Source of the DNA: Alphaproteobacteria bacterium
Lineage (GTDB): Bacteria; Pseudomonadota; Alphaproteobacteria; Caulobacterales; Maricaulaceae
Length of the DNA stretch: 32,816 bases
Direction of reading: 5' to 3'
Assembly (NCBI GenBank): GCA_030428405.1
Contig: JAUIEH010000002.1
Span: 1 to 32,816, forward strand
Each line of letters starts with the position of its first letter. Position 1 is the stretch's first letter. Both the position numbers and the translations under genes were made by a program. Positions 25,832 to 32,816 of the stretch are shown here, piece after piece. The notes beneath the pieces were generated by a model. The model ran no database searches. It was not told the origin of the DNA and was given only the letters and a program-made list of their open reading frames with translations.

Positions 25832-25847
25832 ATGAACTATCGCTCAT
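25832..25847. promoter_or_regulatory. Operator upstream of the E1 operon
   Basis: ATGAACTATCGCTCAT matches the operator set with a single arm mismatch (ATGAAC against GCTCAT). It lies 25 bases before the E1 alpha ATG, in an A/T-rich 95-base gap, where a bound repressor would block the start of transcription. Confidence 0.6.
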
Positions 25848-25902
25848 TTATATTCCTGTAAACATCATTACGCCTCAGATGACGCTCAACCGATCGCCAA
25901 TG

Positions 25903-26691
25903 TCACGACGCCGGTCGCCGTCGCGGTCCGCCATATGCGTGCCAAGAGGTCGCGGCGAGGAAACCGGCGTCTACGGGCAAATTGACCCCCGTGACGCCGG
26001 ATGCGGCGTCGCCGACGAGAAACGCGACGGCGGCGGCGACCTCTTCAGGTTCGACAAGCCGATCGAGCGCGCTTGAGTCTTTCATCACCTGAGCGTCAAG
26101 CACGCCGTGTTCGACGCCTTTTTTCAGCGCCGGCGTCGCCGTAAAGCCGGGACTGACCGCGTTTACGCGCACGCCGAACGGTCCCCATTCCACCGCCAGC
26201 GTTTGCGTCAGCATCAAGACACCGGCTTTGGCCGGTCCGTAGCTGAGCAACGGCCCCGACGTCGTCGCGGCGACGGATGCGATATTGACGATCGCGCCCT
26301 GGCCCGCCTCCGCCATGGCAAGCCCGAAAGCGCGATTGACCAGATATGCGCCACGCAGATGAACCGCTATGGCCTGATCCCATTCCGCCTGGCGAAGTTC
26401 AGTGGGCGGAACCGTCCGCTGCAGCACGCCCGCTGCATTCACCAACGCATGTGGCGCGCCGTGCCGCTCTAGTATGCTCTGCGCTGCGCGGCTGACTTCG
26501 TCTTCCAGGGACACGTCGAAGGCCAGAGCCTCACCGCCACAGCACTTGGCCGTCGCCTCGGCGGAAGCTTGGTCACGATCGGCCGCGATAACGAACGCGC
26601 CGTCTTTCGCCAAGCGGAGCGCGCAGCTGAGCCCGATACCGCTGCCAGCGCCAGTGACGACGGCGACTTTGATTGCTTGTCGCTCTGTCAT
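25903..26691 (-). CDS. Short-chain dehydrogenase/reductase
   Basis: A 262-residue classical SDR. TGAGSGIG (13-20) is the cofactor loop and Asp38 suggests NAD. NAAG stands at 85-88, and Ser139, Tyr151 and Lys155 (YGPAK) form the active site. The C-terminus ends in a proline/arginine-rich tail. It lies 95 bases upstream of the E1 operon on the same strand, but the operator between them suggests a separate promoter. A weak operator-like site lies at 26716-26731 before it. Confidence 0.87.
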   Translation of the reverse strand: MTERQAIKVAVVTGAGSGIGLSCALRLAKDGAFVIAADRDQASAEATAKCCGGEALAFDVSLEDEVSRAAQSILERHGAPHALVNAAGVLQRTVPPTELRQAEWDQAIAVHLRGAYLVNRAFGLAMAEAGQGAIVNIASVAATTSGPLLSYGPAKAGVLMLTQTLAVEWGPFGVRVNAVSPGFTATPALKKGVEHGVLDAQVMKDSSALDRLVEPEEVAAAVAFLVGDAASGVTGVNLPVDAGFLAATSWHAYGGPRRRPAS

Positions 26692-26715
26692 CCGACGACA
26701 TCTCCGAGCGATTCT

Positions 26716-26731
26716 GAATGCGTACGCTTAT
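26716..26731. promoter_or_regulatory. Weak operator-like site upstream of SDR
   Basis: GAATGCGTACGCTTAT: the right arm GCTTAT is identical to the site at 27052-27057, but the left arm is poor. A perfect 8-base palindrome GCGTACGC lies within it. It stands 25 bases before the SDR start, the same distance as in the E1 operon. Confidence 0.3.
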
Positions 26732-27041
26732 TTATAGCGAACGCTGACACGGTGTCGTCGTCGCGTCTAGGCCCGCAAATCGAGGCTGCAACGACGAACA
26801 AATCGATGCCGAAGGCGGCCGAGATGTTCGCTTGAGCTGCGCTACTTCCCCCTTCCTCAGCGGTCAATGTCCGCAGCTTCTCCTTTACCAACAGTCGTAA
26901 TGAGAACCGATGCCACCCGCTCGCGGCCTTGTTGCGTAATGCCAAGTTTTTGTCGGAATCCAAGCGCTTCGCGACCCCGCGCAACCAAACGTGTCCACAT
27001 GCGCCGTGACTTCCAAATCACACTTGAACTCGCTTAGGTAA

Positions 27042-27057
27042 GTGAGCGATTGCTTAT
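27042..27057. promoter_or_regulatory. Operator-like site upstream of TonB receptor
   Basis: GTGAGCGATTGCTTAT; on the other strand ATAAGCAATCGCTCAC, whose GCTCAC arm matches the sites at 8608 and 10709. Four of six arm positions pair. It lies 130 bases before the receptor start and would place substrate uptake in the same regulon. Confidence 0.45.
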
Positions 27058-27187
27058 TTTGAATTGCCGTCATAACTTGATGCTCCGCGGTTCACTCAAG
27101 AAGCCGCAGGCCACCATTCGTGGCGAAAAATCAGAGGGCTGCGCCAGCACACCGAAGCGGCGCAAATATTGAGGGGGAGGAACTGGT

Positions 27188-29479
27188 ATGGTTGATAGTC
27201 GTCTGCAACGGCGCGCACTGCTGGCGCTTGGGGCTTCCGGCGCGTCGTTGGCGTTTGCCGGCTTGGGCGCATACGGAGCTGCGGCTCAAGATCAGAGCGT
27301 CGACGGCGCGCGCTCGGGCGGCGTGGAGCGGATCATCGTCACGTCTCGGCGCGTTGAAGAAAGCCTTCAAGACGTTCCGGTCGCGGTGACAGCGTTTCAA
27401 GGCGACGCCCTTGAATCCCGACTAGTCGAAGACATTATCGACATTCAAAACATCACGCCGAGCTTGACGCTTTATCAGGCCACGAATTCGAACAACTCGA
27501 CTGCGGCGTTCATCCGCGGCATCGGTCAGGCCGACCAGCTTTATTCATTCGATCCCGGCGTCGGCATTTATATTGACGACGTCTTCGTGAATCGTCTGCA
27601 GATGGGCTTCATCGAAGCGCTCGACATCGACAGGGTCGAAGTGCTGCGCGGCCCCCAGGGCGTGCTCTACGGAAAGAACACGAATGGCGGAGCAGTGCGC
27701 TTTTACAGCCAGGCGCCGGAACACGAACTTTCCGGGCAGATCGATCTGACCGTCGGCAGCGAGAACCGCACGGACGTGCGCGGAATGATCAATATGCCGA
27801 TCGTTCCCGGTACATTTGCAGTGCGCGCCAATATCCTGGCGCGGTCGCGCGACGGCTACATCACGCAAACGACGACAGGCCAGACGGTCGACGACGTCGA
27901 GCTGCTCGTCGGTCGTATCGCCGGCCGCCTCGAACTCGATAATTTCGAAGCGCTCCTGACATTCGACGTTCAAGACGACAATTCCGGCGCGCCGTTCCCG
28001 ACACCGATCACGCCTTTGGTCATCTCCGACCCGGTCGGGCTTTATTGCGCAAGCATCGGCATGGCTGCGCCGTGCGTCGACACAGCTCAACCGGCTCTTG
28101 CGCCCTATCAGACCGGCGCCGAATTAACACCGCTTGCGGACAACAACGCCTGGGGCGCTAGCGCGCGGCTTTCCTGGTCCAACGGTCCATGGACGGCGAC
28201 GTCAATTACGGCGTTCCGGGATGTCGATCTGGAATTGGCGTTCGACCTCGACGCCTCGCCGCTTCCATTGTTCATCGACTTTCAGGACCAGCAATCCGAA
28301 CAGTTTTCGCAAGAGTTCCAGCTCGCCTTTGACAATGACGGACCGCTCGACGTCGTTCTCGGCGCGTTTTATTTCGACGAGACTACCGATTTCGGCGCGA
28401 CGCAGGCCGTCGATGCGTTTCTCTTGAATCCCGGATTCGTCAACCAGGTCAGTCAAAGCACAAGCTCATACGCAGCGTTCGCTCACGTCAGCTACGACCT
28501 AACCGAACGGCTCGCAATTTCCGGCGGCTTGCGTTATTCGTATGAAGAGAAGGACAACTCAAATTTCCTGCGCCTTCAGCATCCTTTCTTCTTCCTGCCG
28601 ATCGGAACGGATGTCGGCGGCTTCATCGATCCGGCGACCGGGTTCCCTTTCTCCGCCGATCTCATCACCGGGAGCGACAGCTGGTCTGATATTCTCCCTC
28701 GCATCGCACTTGAATATCAGGCTACTGACGACACGCTGCTTTACGCCAGCTATTCGGAAGGCTTCAAGAGCGGCGGCTTCAACGGTCGCTTCAGCTCGGG
28801 CGCCAATCAACAACCCTTTTACGATCAAGAAACCGTTCGAACCTACGAAATCGGCGTCAAGACGACTTGGTTGGACAACCGCGTACGCACGAACATTGCG
28901 GTGTTCTACAACGATTTCGAAGGCTATCAGGCCACGGTCGAAGTTCCGGACCCCGTGCTCGGCACGCTGCAGACCATCACCAACGCCGCCGATTTCACGT
29001 CATTCGGTTTTGAGTTCGAGTGGCTTGCTCAACCGACGGATCAGTTCACCTTTGGCGGCGCATTGGCTTATATCGACAGCGAGTTCTCAGGTTTCATCAA
29101 CCCGGCTACGGGCGCTGATCTGAGCTCCAACGAGTTGCAGAGCACGCCTGATTGGACGCTCAGCGCTTATGTCGATTATACGATCCCGATCGCGCATTGG
29201 GCGGAACTCAGCCTGGGCGCCGACTTCGCCTATCGCGGCTCTTATTTCACCGAAATCGACAACAACCCGCTTCTGTTTCAGGACGACTACACCCTGTTCA
29301 ACGCCCGCGCGACGCTGCGGTCGCCGAACGACGTGTGGTCTGCGACGCTTGCTGGACGCAATCTTGGCGATGAAGCAGTGCTCGTCGACGGCCGCGTCAT
29401 ATCCGGGCTGATATCCGTAACCAGCGCAGATTATGCAGACCCCAGAACGTGGAGCCTCACATTGTCGCGCCGCTTCTAG
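27188..29479 (+). CDS. TonB-dependent outer-membrane receptor
   Basis: A 763-residue outer-membrane beta-barrel importer. A signal peptide covers about 1-34 (arginine-rich start, hydrophobic LLALGASGASLAFAG core, AAAQ end). A TonB box follows at about 46-53 (VERIIVTS), then the plug domain (62-175: DVPVAVTAF, RVEVLRGPQGVLYGKNT). The rest is a long barrel of alternating strands ending in a terminal Phe (LTLSRRF), as required for barrel assembly. GGAGG stands seven bases before the ATG. This style of receptor, without a carboxypeptidase-like N-terminal domain, is abundant in sphingomonads and relatives, where it imports hydrophobic or large substrates. It probably brings in the compound degraded by this island. 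A strong terminator follows. Confidence 0.95.
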   Translation: MVDSRLQRRALLALGASGASLAFAGLGAYGAAAQDQSVDGARSGGVERIIVTSRRVEESLQDVPVAVTAFQGDALESRLVEDIIDIQNITPSLTLYQATNSNNSTAAFIRGIGQADQLYSFDPGVGIYIDDVFVNRLQMGFIEALDIDRVEVLRGPQGVLYGKNTNGGAVRFYSQAPEHELSGQIDLTVGSENRTDVRGMINMPIVPGTFAVRANILARSRDGYITQTTTGQTVDDVELLVGRIAGRLELDNFEALLTFDVQDDNSGAPFPTPITPLVISDPVGLYCASIGMAAPCVDTAQPALAPYQTGAELTPLADNNAWGASARLSWSNGPWTATSITAFRDVDLELAFDLDASPLPLFIDFQDQQSEQFSQEFQLAFDNDGPLDVVLGAFYFDETTDFGATQAVDAFLLNPGFVNQVSQSTSSYAAFAHVSYDLTERLAISGGLRYSYEEKDNSNFLRLQHPFFFLPIGTDVGGFIDPATGFPFSADLITGSDSWSDILPRIALEYQATDDTLLYASYSEGFKSGGFNGRFSSGANQQPFYDQETVRTYEIGVKTTWLDNRVRTNIAVFYNDFEGYQATVEVPDPVLGTLQTITNAADFTSFGFEFEWLAQPTDQFTFGGALAYIDSEFSGFINPATGADLSSNELQSTPDWTLSAYVDYTIPIAHWAELSLGADFAYRGSYFTEIDNNPLLFQDDYTLFNARATLRSPNDVWSATLAGRNLGDEAVLVDGRVISGLISVTSADYADPRTWSLTLSRRF

Positions 29480-29505
29480 GCAAACTCTCTCTCCCTCACT
29501 TGAAC

Positions 29506-29540
29506 CGGCGAGCGAAGGAGACTTCGCTCGCCGCTTTTTT
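29506..29540 (+). terminator. Rho-independent terminator of the TonB receptor
   Basis: An 11-base perfect stem (29506-29516 with 29523-29533) has a 6-base loop GGAGAC and is followed by C and six T (29535-29540). It lies 26 bases after the receptor stop codon. Confidence 0.92.
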
Positions 29541-29565
29541 CGCGACGCTGGGCGCAGATCAACAC

Positions 29566-29600
29566 GCGTTATCATCCCAACGCCAATTGAAGGATAACGC
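29566..29600. repeat. 8-bp inverted repeat before the hydrolase
   Basis: GCGTTATC at 29566-29573 and GATAACGC at 29593-29600 are perfect reverse complements 19 bases apart, ending 30 bases before the hydrolase ATG. It differs from the palindromic operator of the rest of the window and could be a separate regulator site or a weak leader hairpin. Confidence 0.4.
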
Positions 29601-29630
29601 CGTGCTCGCATCACTTCGGAGCAAATCGCT

Positions 29631-30446
29631 ATGACCGACTGGATGGAGTATATCGGCGAAGCCGGCGAGATCGAACATGACGGTTGCAGACTGCATTACC
29701 GCGTTTCAGGATCGGAAACGAACCCGCCGATTGTTCTGACGCATGGCGGAGCTTTGGACCTCCGAAGCTGGAACGCGCAGATCCCAGCGCTTATCGACAA
29801 CTATCGCATCATAACATGGGATAGTCGCGGACACGGACTTTCGAAACCGATCGGCGGAATAACTCTGCATGGCGCCGCGAAAGATCTCAAAGCGGTCCTG
29901 GATCATCTTAACGTCCGCAACCCTATTCTCGCTGGCCTCTCCTGGGGCGGATATGTGATTCAAGAATACGCCTATCACCGCATGGGATCTGTCCGCGCGA
30001 TGATCTGTCTGGATACGACAGCGGTCACCTATACGAAGCTGTCCAAATTCGAGAGCTGGAGCTTCCGACACTCAACATTCTACCACCGTCTGTACCCTTA
30101 CGGCTTTCTGAAATGGGCGACGCCGCCCGCGGTCGCTCATGACAAGTCCGTGCGCAAATACGTCAAAGAAGCCATGAGCATGATGAGCGGACGCGAGTTC
30201 ATCACGTTTTGGAAGGCGGTCTCGCGCAGTCTCCATTTCGATGAAAGCTATGACTATCCGTTTCCACTCCTGATCGCATATGGCGAAGAGGACAATGCCG
30301 GCAGCATCAAGGGCTGCGCGGAACCCTGGCATCAACACGCCTCGAATTCGACGCTTGTGACGATTCCGCGCGCCAAACATTGCGCCAATCAGGACAATCC
30401 GGAACGAACCAACGAACTGATTCTAGATTTCTGTTCCCGATTATGA
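29631..30446 (+). CDS. Alpha/beta hydrolase
   Basis: A 271-residue alpha/beta-fold hydrolase. The HGG oxyanion loop is at 38-40, the nucleophile Ser104 is in GLSWGG, an acidic pair Glu220/Asp221 lies in YGEEDN, and the catalytic histidine is His250 in AKHCANQD. Size and motifs fit esterases, lactonases and ring-cleavage hydrolases. No signal peptide is seen, so it is cytoplasmic. CGGAG stands nine bases before the ATG. It lies between a terminator and a thiolase on the same strand, with 94 bases to the latter. Confidence 0.87.
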   Translation: MTDWMEYIGEAGEIEHDGCRLHYRVSGSETNPPIVLTHGGALDLRSWNAQIPALIDNYRIITWDSRGHGLSKPIGGITLHGAAKDLKAVLDHLNVRNPILAGLSWGGYVIQEYAYHRMGSVRAMICLDTTAVTYTKLSKFESWSFRHSTFYHRLYPYGFLKWATPPAVAHDKSVRKYVKEAMSMMSGREFITFWKAVSRSLHFDESYDYPFPLLIAYGEEDNAGSIKGCAEPWHQHASNSTLVTIPRAKHCANQDNPERTNELILDFCSRL

Positions 30447-30540
30447 GTTGCCCGTTCAGGAAATGGATTTTTCGCTGCTGGCGCCCATCCGCCGCTCCAC
30501 AGTCTTTAACTGAAGCCAACACCTCACTGCGGAGCATCTC

Positions 30541-31776
30541 ATGACTGACGGCGTTTACGTTCTCGGCGGCTATCAGACCGATTTCGCGCGCAATTGGGCG
30601 CGCGAAGGCGGCGATCTGTTCGCCATGGTCAAGGAAACGATCGAAGGCGGATTGAGCGCGGCCGAGCTTGAGCCCAGCGACATCGAATGCGCCCATGTCG
30701 GCAATTTCACCTCAGAGATTTTCTGCAATCAGGGCCATCTCGGCGGCTTCTTCGCAGCCGTTGATCCGCACTTCACGGGCATGCCCGCCTCGCGCCATGA
30801 AGCGGCCTGCGCCTCAGGCTCGATGGCGCTTCTCAGCGCGATGGCCGAAATCGAAGCGGGCCGCTACGACCTCATCGCCGTCCTGGGCGTTGAAATGATG
30901 CGCAATGTGCCCGGCGATCAAGCCGCTGCGAATATCGGTCCGCCCGCCATGTGGGCGGGGCGCGAATGCGTCGGCGTGAAATATCCCTGGCCGCATATGT
31001 TCGCCCAACTCGGCGATGAATATGACCGCCGCTACGGCCTCAAGAACGAGCATCTCGCCGAAATCGCGAAAATCAATTTCGACAATGCGCGCGCCAATCC
31101 AAACGCGCAGAGCCGAAAGTGGTCGTTTACGGATGAAAGCTTCTCACAGGATGACGAAGCCAATCCCGTGATTGACGGGCGCATCCGGCGCACCGATTGC
31201 GGGCAAATCACGGACGGCGCGGCGATCGTGTTCCTCGCCAACGCCCAAAAGGCCGCCGATTACGCCAAGCGCCGCGGCGGCGCGCTCGAACAGCTTCCCA
31301 AGATTGAGGGCTGGGGCCATCGCACCGCCCATATCGCGCTTGAGCCCAAGCTCGAGGCGAGCGCTGACGCCGACTATGTCTTCCCGCATGTGCGCCAGGC
31401 CGTGCAGGATGCGGTCGGGCGCGCCGGGTTCGAAAGCGCCAACGACCTCGACGGCGTTGAAATCCACGACTGCTTTACGACCACGGAATATATGGCGATC
31501 GACCATCTTGGCCTGACCGCGCCGGGAGAGAGCTGGAAAGCGATCGAGGAAGGCGTCATCCGACGCGACGGCGCCACGCCGATCAATCCCAGCGGTGGGC
31601 TCATCGGTCTCGGCCATCCTGTCGGCGCAACGGGCGTGCGCATGATGCTGGACTGCGCAAAACAGGTCTCCGGCAAGGCCGGCGATTATCAGATCGAAGG
31701 CGCCAAGAAATTTGGCATGCTGAATATTGGCGGCAGCGCGACGACCATCGCCAGCTTCGTCGTCGCGACCGGCTGA
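30541..31776 (+). CDS. SCP2-type thiolase (acetyl-CoA acetyltransferase)
   Basis: A 411-residue thiolase of the sterol-carrier-protein-x type, distinct from the FadA-like thiolase at 1462. Cys90 in EAACASGS is the nucleophile. His309 and Cys311 in IHDCFTTTE and His359 in GLGHPVGATG complete the site. The C-terminus GMLNIGGSATT lacks the second cysteine motif of classic thiolases, as usual for this group. Members cleave branched or sterol-side-chain 3-ketoacyl-CoAs, or act as lipid-transfer-linked thiolases. GGAG stands six bases before the ATG. An IS element begins about 15 bases after its stop. Confidence 0.9.
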   Translation: MTDGVYVLGGYQTDFARNWAREGGDLFAMVKETIEGGLSAAELEPSDIECAHVGNFTSEIFCNQGHLGGFFAAVDPHFTGMPASRHEAACASGSMALLSAMAEIEAGRYDLIAVLGVEMMRNVPGDQAAANIGPPAMWAGRECVGVKYPWPHMFAQLGDEYDRRYGLKNEHLAEIAKINFDNARANPNAQSRKWSFTDESFSQDDEANPVIDGRIRRTDCGQITDGAAIVFLANAQKAADYAKRRGGALEQLPKIEGWGHRTAHIALEPKLEASADADYVFPHVRQAVQDAVGRAGFESANDLDGVEIHDCFTTTEYMAIDHLGLTAPGESWKAIEEGVIRRDGATPINPSGGLIGLGHPVGATGVRMMLDCAKQVSGKAGDYQIEGAKKFGMLNIGGSATTIASFVVATG

Positions 31777-31859
31777 GACTACAGCACCAATGCTGGTCTG
31801 CTTCCCGAAAACTGGTCCGAAGCTTGAGTTAATCCCGGCTCCATCTGAGGAGCTGAGAC

Positions 31860-32138
31860 ATGGGCCGGAAGAGACATTCGCCCGAGGAGATTATCGCCAA
31901 GCTGCGTGAGATTGAGGTGCGGCTTGCCCGAGGAGAGACGACGCCGGTCGCGGTGCGCGCCGTGGCGATCACGGAGCAGACCTACTACCGCTGGCGACGC
32001 GAGTATGGCGGCCTGAAGGTCGACCAAGCCAAACGCTTCAAGGAGCTGGAGCGAGAGAACCAGCGACTGCGCAAAGCGGTCTCCGACCTAATGCTCGACA
32101 AGCTGATCCTCGAAGAGGCGGCGAAGGGAAACTTCTAA
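31860..32138 (+). CDS. IS3-family transposase OrfA
   Basis: A 92-residue DNA-binding protein of IS3-family elements. The N-terminal helix-turn-helix includes MGRKRHSPEEIIAKL and TEQTYYRWRREYGG. A leucine-rich coiled coil follows (FKELERENQRLRKAVSDLML), ending in KGNF. GAGGAG stands seven bases before the ATG. In such elements OrfA and OrfB are joined by a -1 frameshift near the AAAC at 32129. Confidence 0.93.
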   Translation: MGRKRHSPEEIIAKLREIEVRLARGETTPVAVRAVAITEQTYYRWRREYGGLKVDQAKRFKELERENQRLRKAVSDLMLDKLILEEAAKGNF

Positions 32139-32816
32139 GCCCTTCGCGTCGTCGTGCGTGCGTCGACCACGTGGTGAGCGAGCATGGCGTTCCGAGCGCC
32201 GCGCCTGCCGCGTGATCGGCCAGCACCGATCGACCCAGCGCACCGAGCCGCAGGGTCGAACGGACGAAGGCGCGCTGACGGCGGCGATCATCCGCCTGGC
32301 CGAGCAGTATGGCCGCTACGGCTATCGTCGGATCACGGCGCTGCTTCGCTCTGAGGGGTGGTCCGTGAACGTCAAGCGGGTCTATCGCATATGGCGGCGT
32401 GAAGGGCTGAAAGTTCCAATGAAGCAACCCAAGCGCGGCCGGCTATGGCTCGCGGACGGCTCGTGCGTGCGGCTGCGGCCGCTGCGCCCGAACCACGTTT
32501 GGTCTTACGACTTTGTCCAGGACCGCACCCACGACGGCAAGGCCTATCGCATGCTGTGCGTGATCGACGAGTTTACACGCGAGGCTCTGGCGATCCGCGT
32601 TGACCGCAAGCTCAATGCGCAGCGCGTGCTTGAAACACTCGCCGATCTCTTCCTCGAACACGGCTCGCCCGAGCACATTCGCTCCGATAACGGACCAGAA
32701 TTCATCGCCATCGCACTGAGGAACTGGCTCGGCGGGCTGGGCGTGAAGACGCTCTATATCGAGCCCGGATCACCATGGGAAAACGGCTACTGCGAGAGCT
32801 TCAACTCCAAGCTCCG
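32129..32816 (+). pseudogene. IS3-family transposase OrfB, frameshifted and cut by the edge
   Basis: The frame that begins in the AAA at 32129 gives KLLSPSRRRACVDHVVSEHG, then runs into a stop near 32214. The conserved continuation SERRACRVIGQHRSTQR is found one frame over from 32191 and stays open to the window edge. One base is missing at about 32188-32192 (GGCGTTCC where GGCGTTTCC is expected). The rve core is otherwise intact: Asp in VWSYDF, Asp in IRSDNGPEF and Glu in ENGYCESFN. The loss removes the N-terminal part from a fused OrfAB protein, so this copy is probably inactive. Confidence 0.82.

Larger units (their letters stand above)
26692..27187. other. 496-base divergent intergenic region
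   Basis: The region between the last SDR and the TonB receptor has no convincing gene. Several short frames run through it, including one of 47 codons at 26857-27000 (minus) and longer shadows, none with a good ribosome site or a recognised product. It is A/T-richer than its surroundings. It holds two operator-like sites that share the half GCTTATTT, at 26726 and 27052, one near each flanking gene. Confidence 0.5.
31791..32816 (+). mobile_element. IS3-family (IS407-like) insertion sequence, right end outside window
   Basis: OrfA and orfB of an IS3-family element lie in the usual order. The left end is probably in the TG-rich stretch around 31791-31820, just after the thiolase stop; its exact limit needs the right end, which lies beyond the window. 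The frame change from orfA to orfB and the DDE residues are visible. Confidence 0.8.

Noticed and set aside
26857..27000. A 47-codon minus-strand frame that reads like a protein C-terminus
   Set aside because: There is no ribosome site, no match to a family that I recognise, and the frame is closed by a stop just upstream; too little to call even a remnant.
1..32816. tRNA, rRNA, CRISPR arrays and riboswitches
   Set aside because: I looked for cloverleaf-like segments, regularly spaced direct repeats and long structured leaders and saw none; the intergenic gaps are mostly short.

Overview
This window looks like a catabolic island from a GC-rich Gram-negative bacterium. It is most likely an alphaproteobacterium of the sphingomonad or hyphomonad kind, judging from the style of the TonB-dependent receptor and acyl-CoA enzymes; this is an inference from recognition, not from a search. 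About 26 real genes fill it almost end to end. The core is acyl-CoA chemistry: two paralogous acyl-CoA synthetases (one fused to a CocE-type esterase), three acyl-CoA dehydrogenases, two crotonases, two thiolases, four short-chain dehydrogenases, a 2-oxoacid dehydrogenase E1/E2 set, a TauD-type dioxygenase, two TetR repressors and an outer-membrane receptor. Embedded in it is a complete biosynthetic operon for the deazaflavin cofactor F420.

Layout. Positions 1-7776 are a minus-strand block: SDR, crotonase, CocE hydrolase/ligase fusion, thiolase, then after a 539-base gap TauD and the first 25 codons of another gene. From 7854 to 13088 there are two TetR regulators, two SDRs and a second ligase. 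From 13085 to 20791, acyl-CoA dehydrogenase 1 (minus) faces acyl-CoA dehydrogenase 2 (plus). The latter leads by an ATGA overlap into npdG-cofE-cofD-cofC-fbiC, with three further ATGA overlaps. From 20838 to 25807 lies a minus-strand operon: E1 alpha, E1 beta, crotonase, lipoyl E2-like protein, acyl-CoA dehydrogenase 3. Then come an SDR, a TonB receptor with a strong terminator, an alpha/beta hydrolase, an SCP2-type thiolase, and an IS3-family element with a frameshifted orfB that runs off the right edge.

What ties it together. Nearly every promoter region holds a 16-bp imperfect palindrome close to rTGArC-N4-GyTyAy. Two copies have perfect 6-bp arms (ATGAAC-N4-GTTCAT). They lie upstream of the SDR/crotonase/ligase operon and between the two divergent dehydrogenases, where the site fills the spacer of a TATAAT promoter. 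Variants lie before the E1 operon, between TetR1 and its divergent SDR, between the SDR and the ligase, and upstream of the last SDR and the receptor. The simplest reading is one TetR regulon that switches on uptake, ester cleavage, CoA activation and beta-oxidation of some ester or carboxylic acid together with its own supply of F420. The substrate is not identifiable from sequence, and no F420H2-consuming oxidoreductase is visible in the window.

The main oddities are the esterase-ligase fusion, acyl-CoA dehydrogenases with missing or moved catalytic bases, an E2 whose acyltransferase active site is gone, and a single-domain CofE that leaves the F420 side-chain chemistry open.
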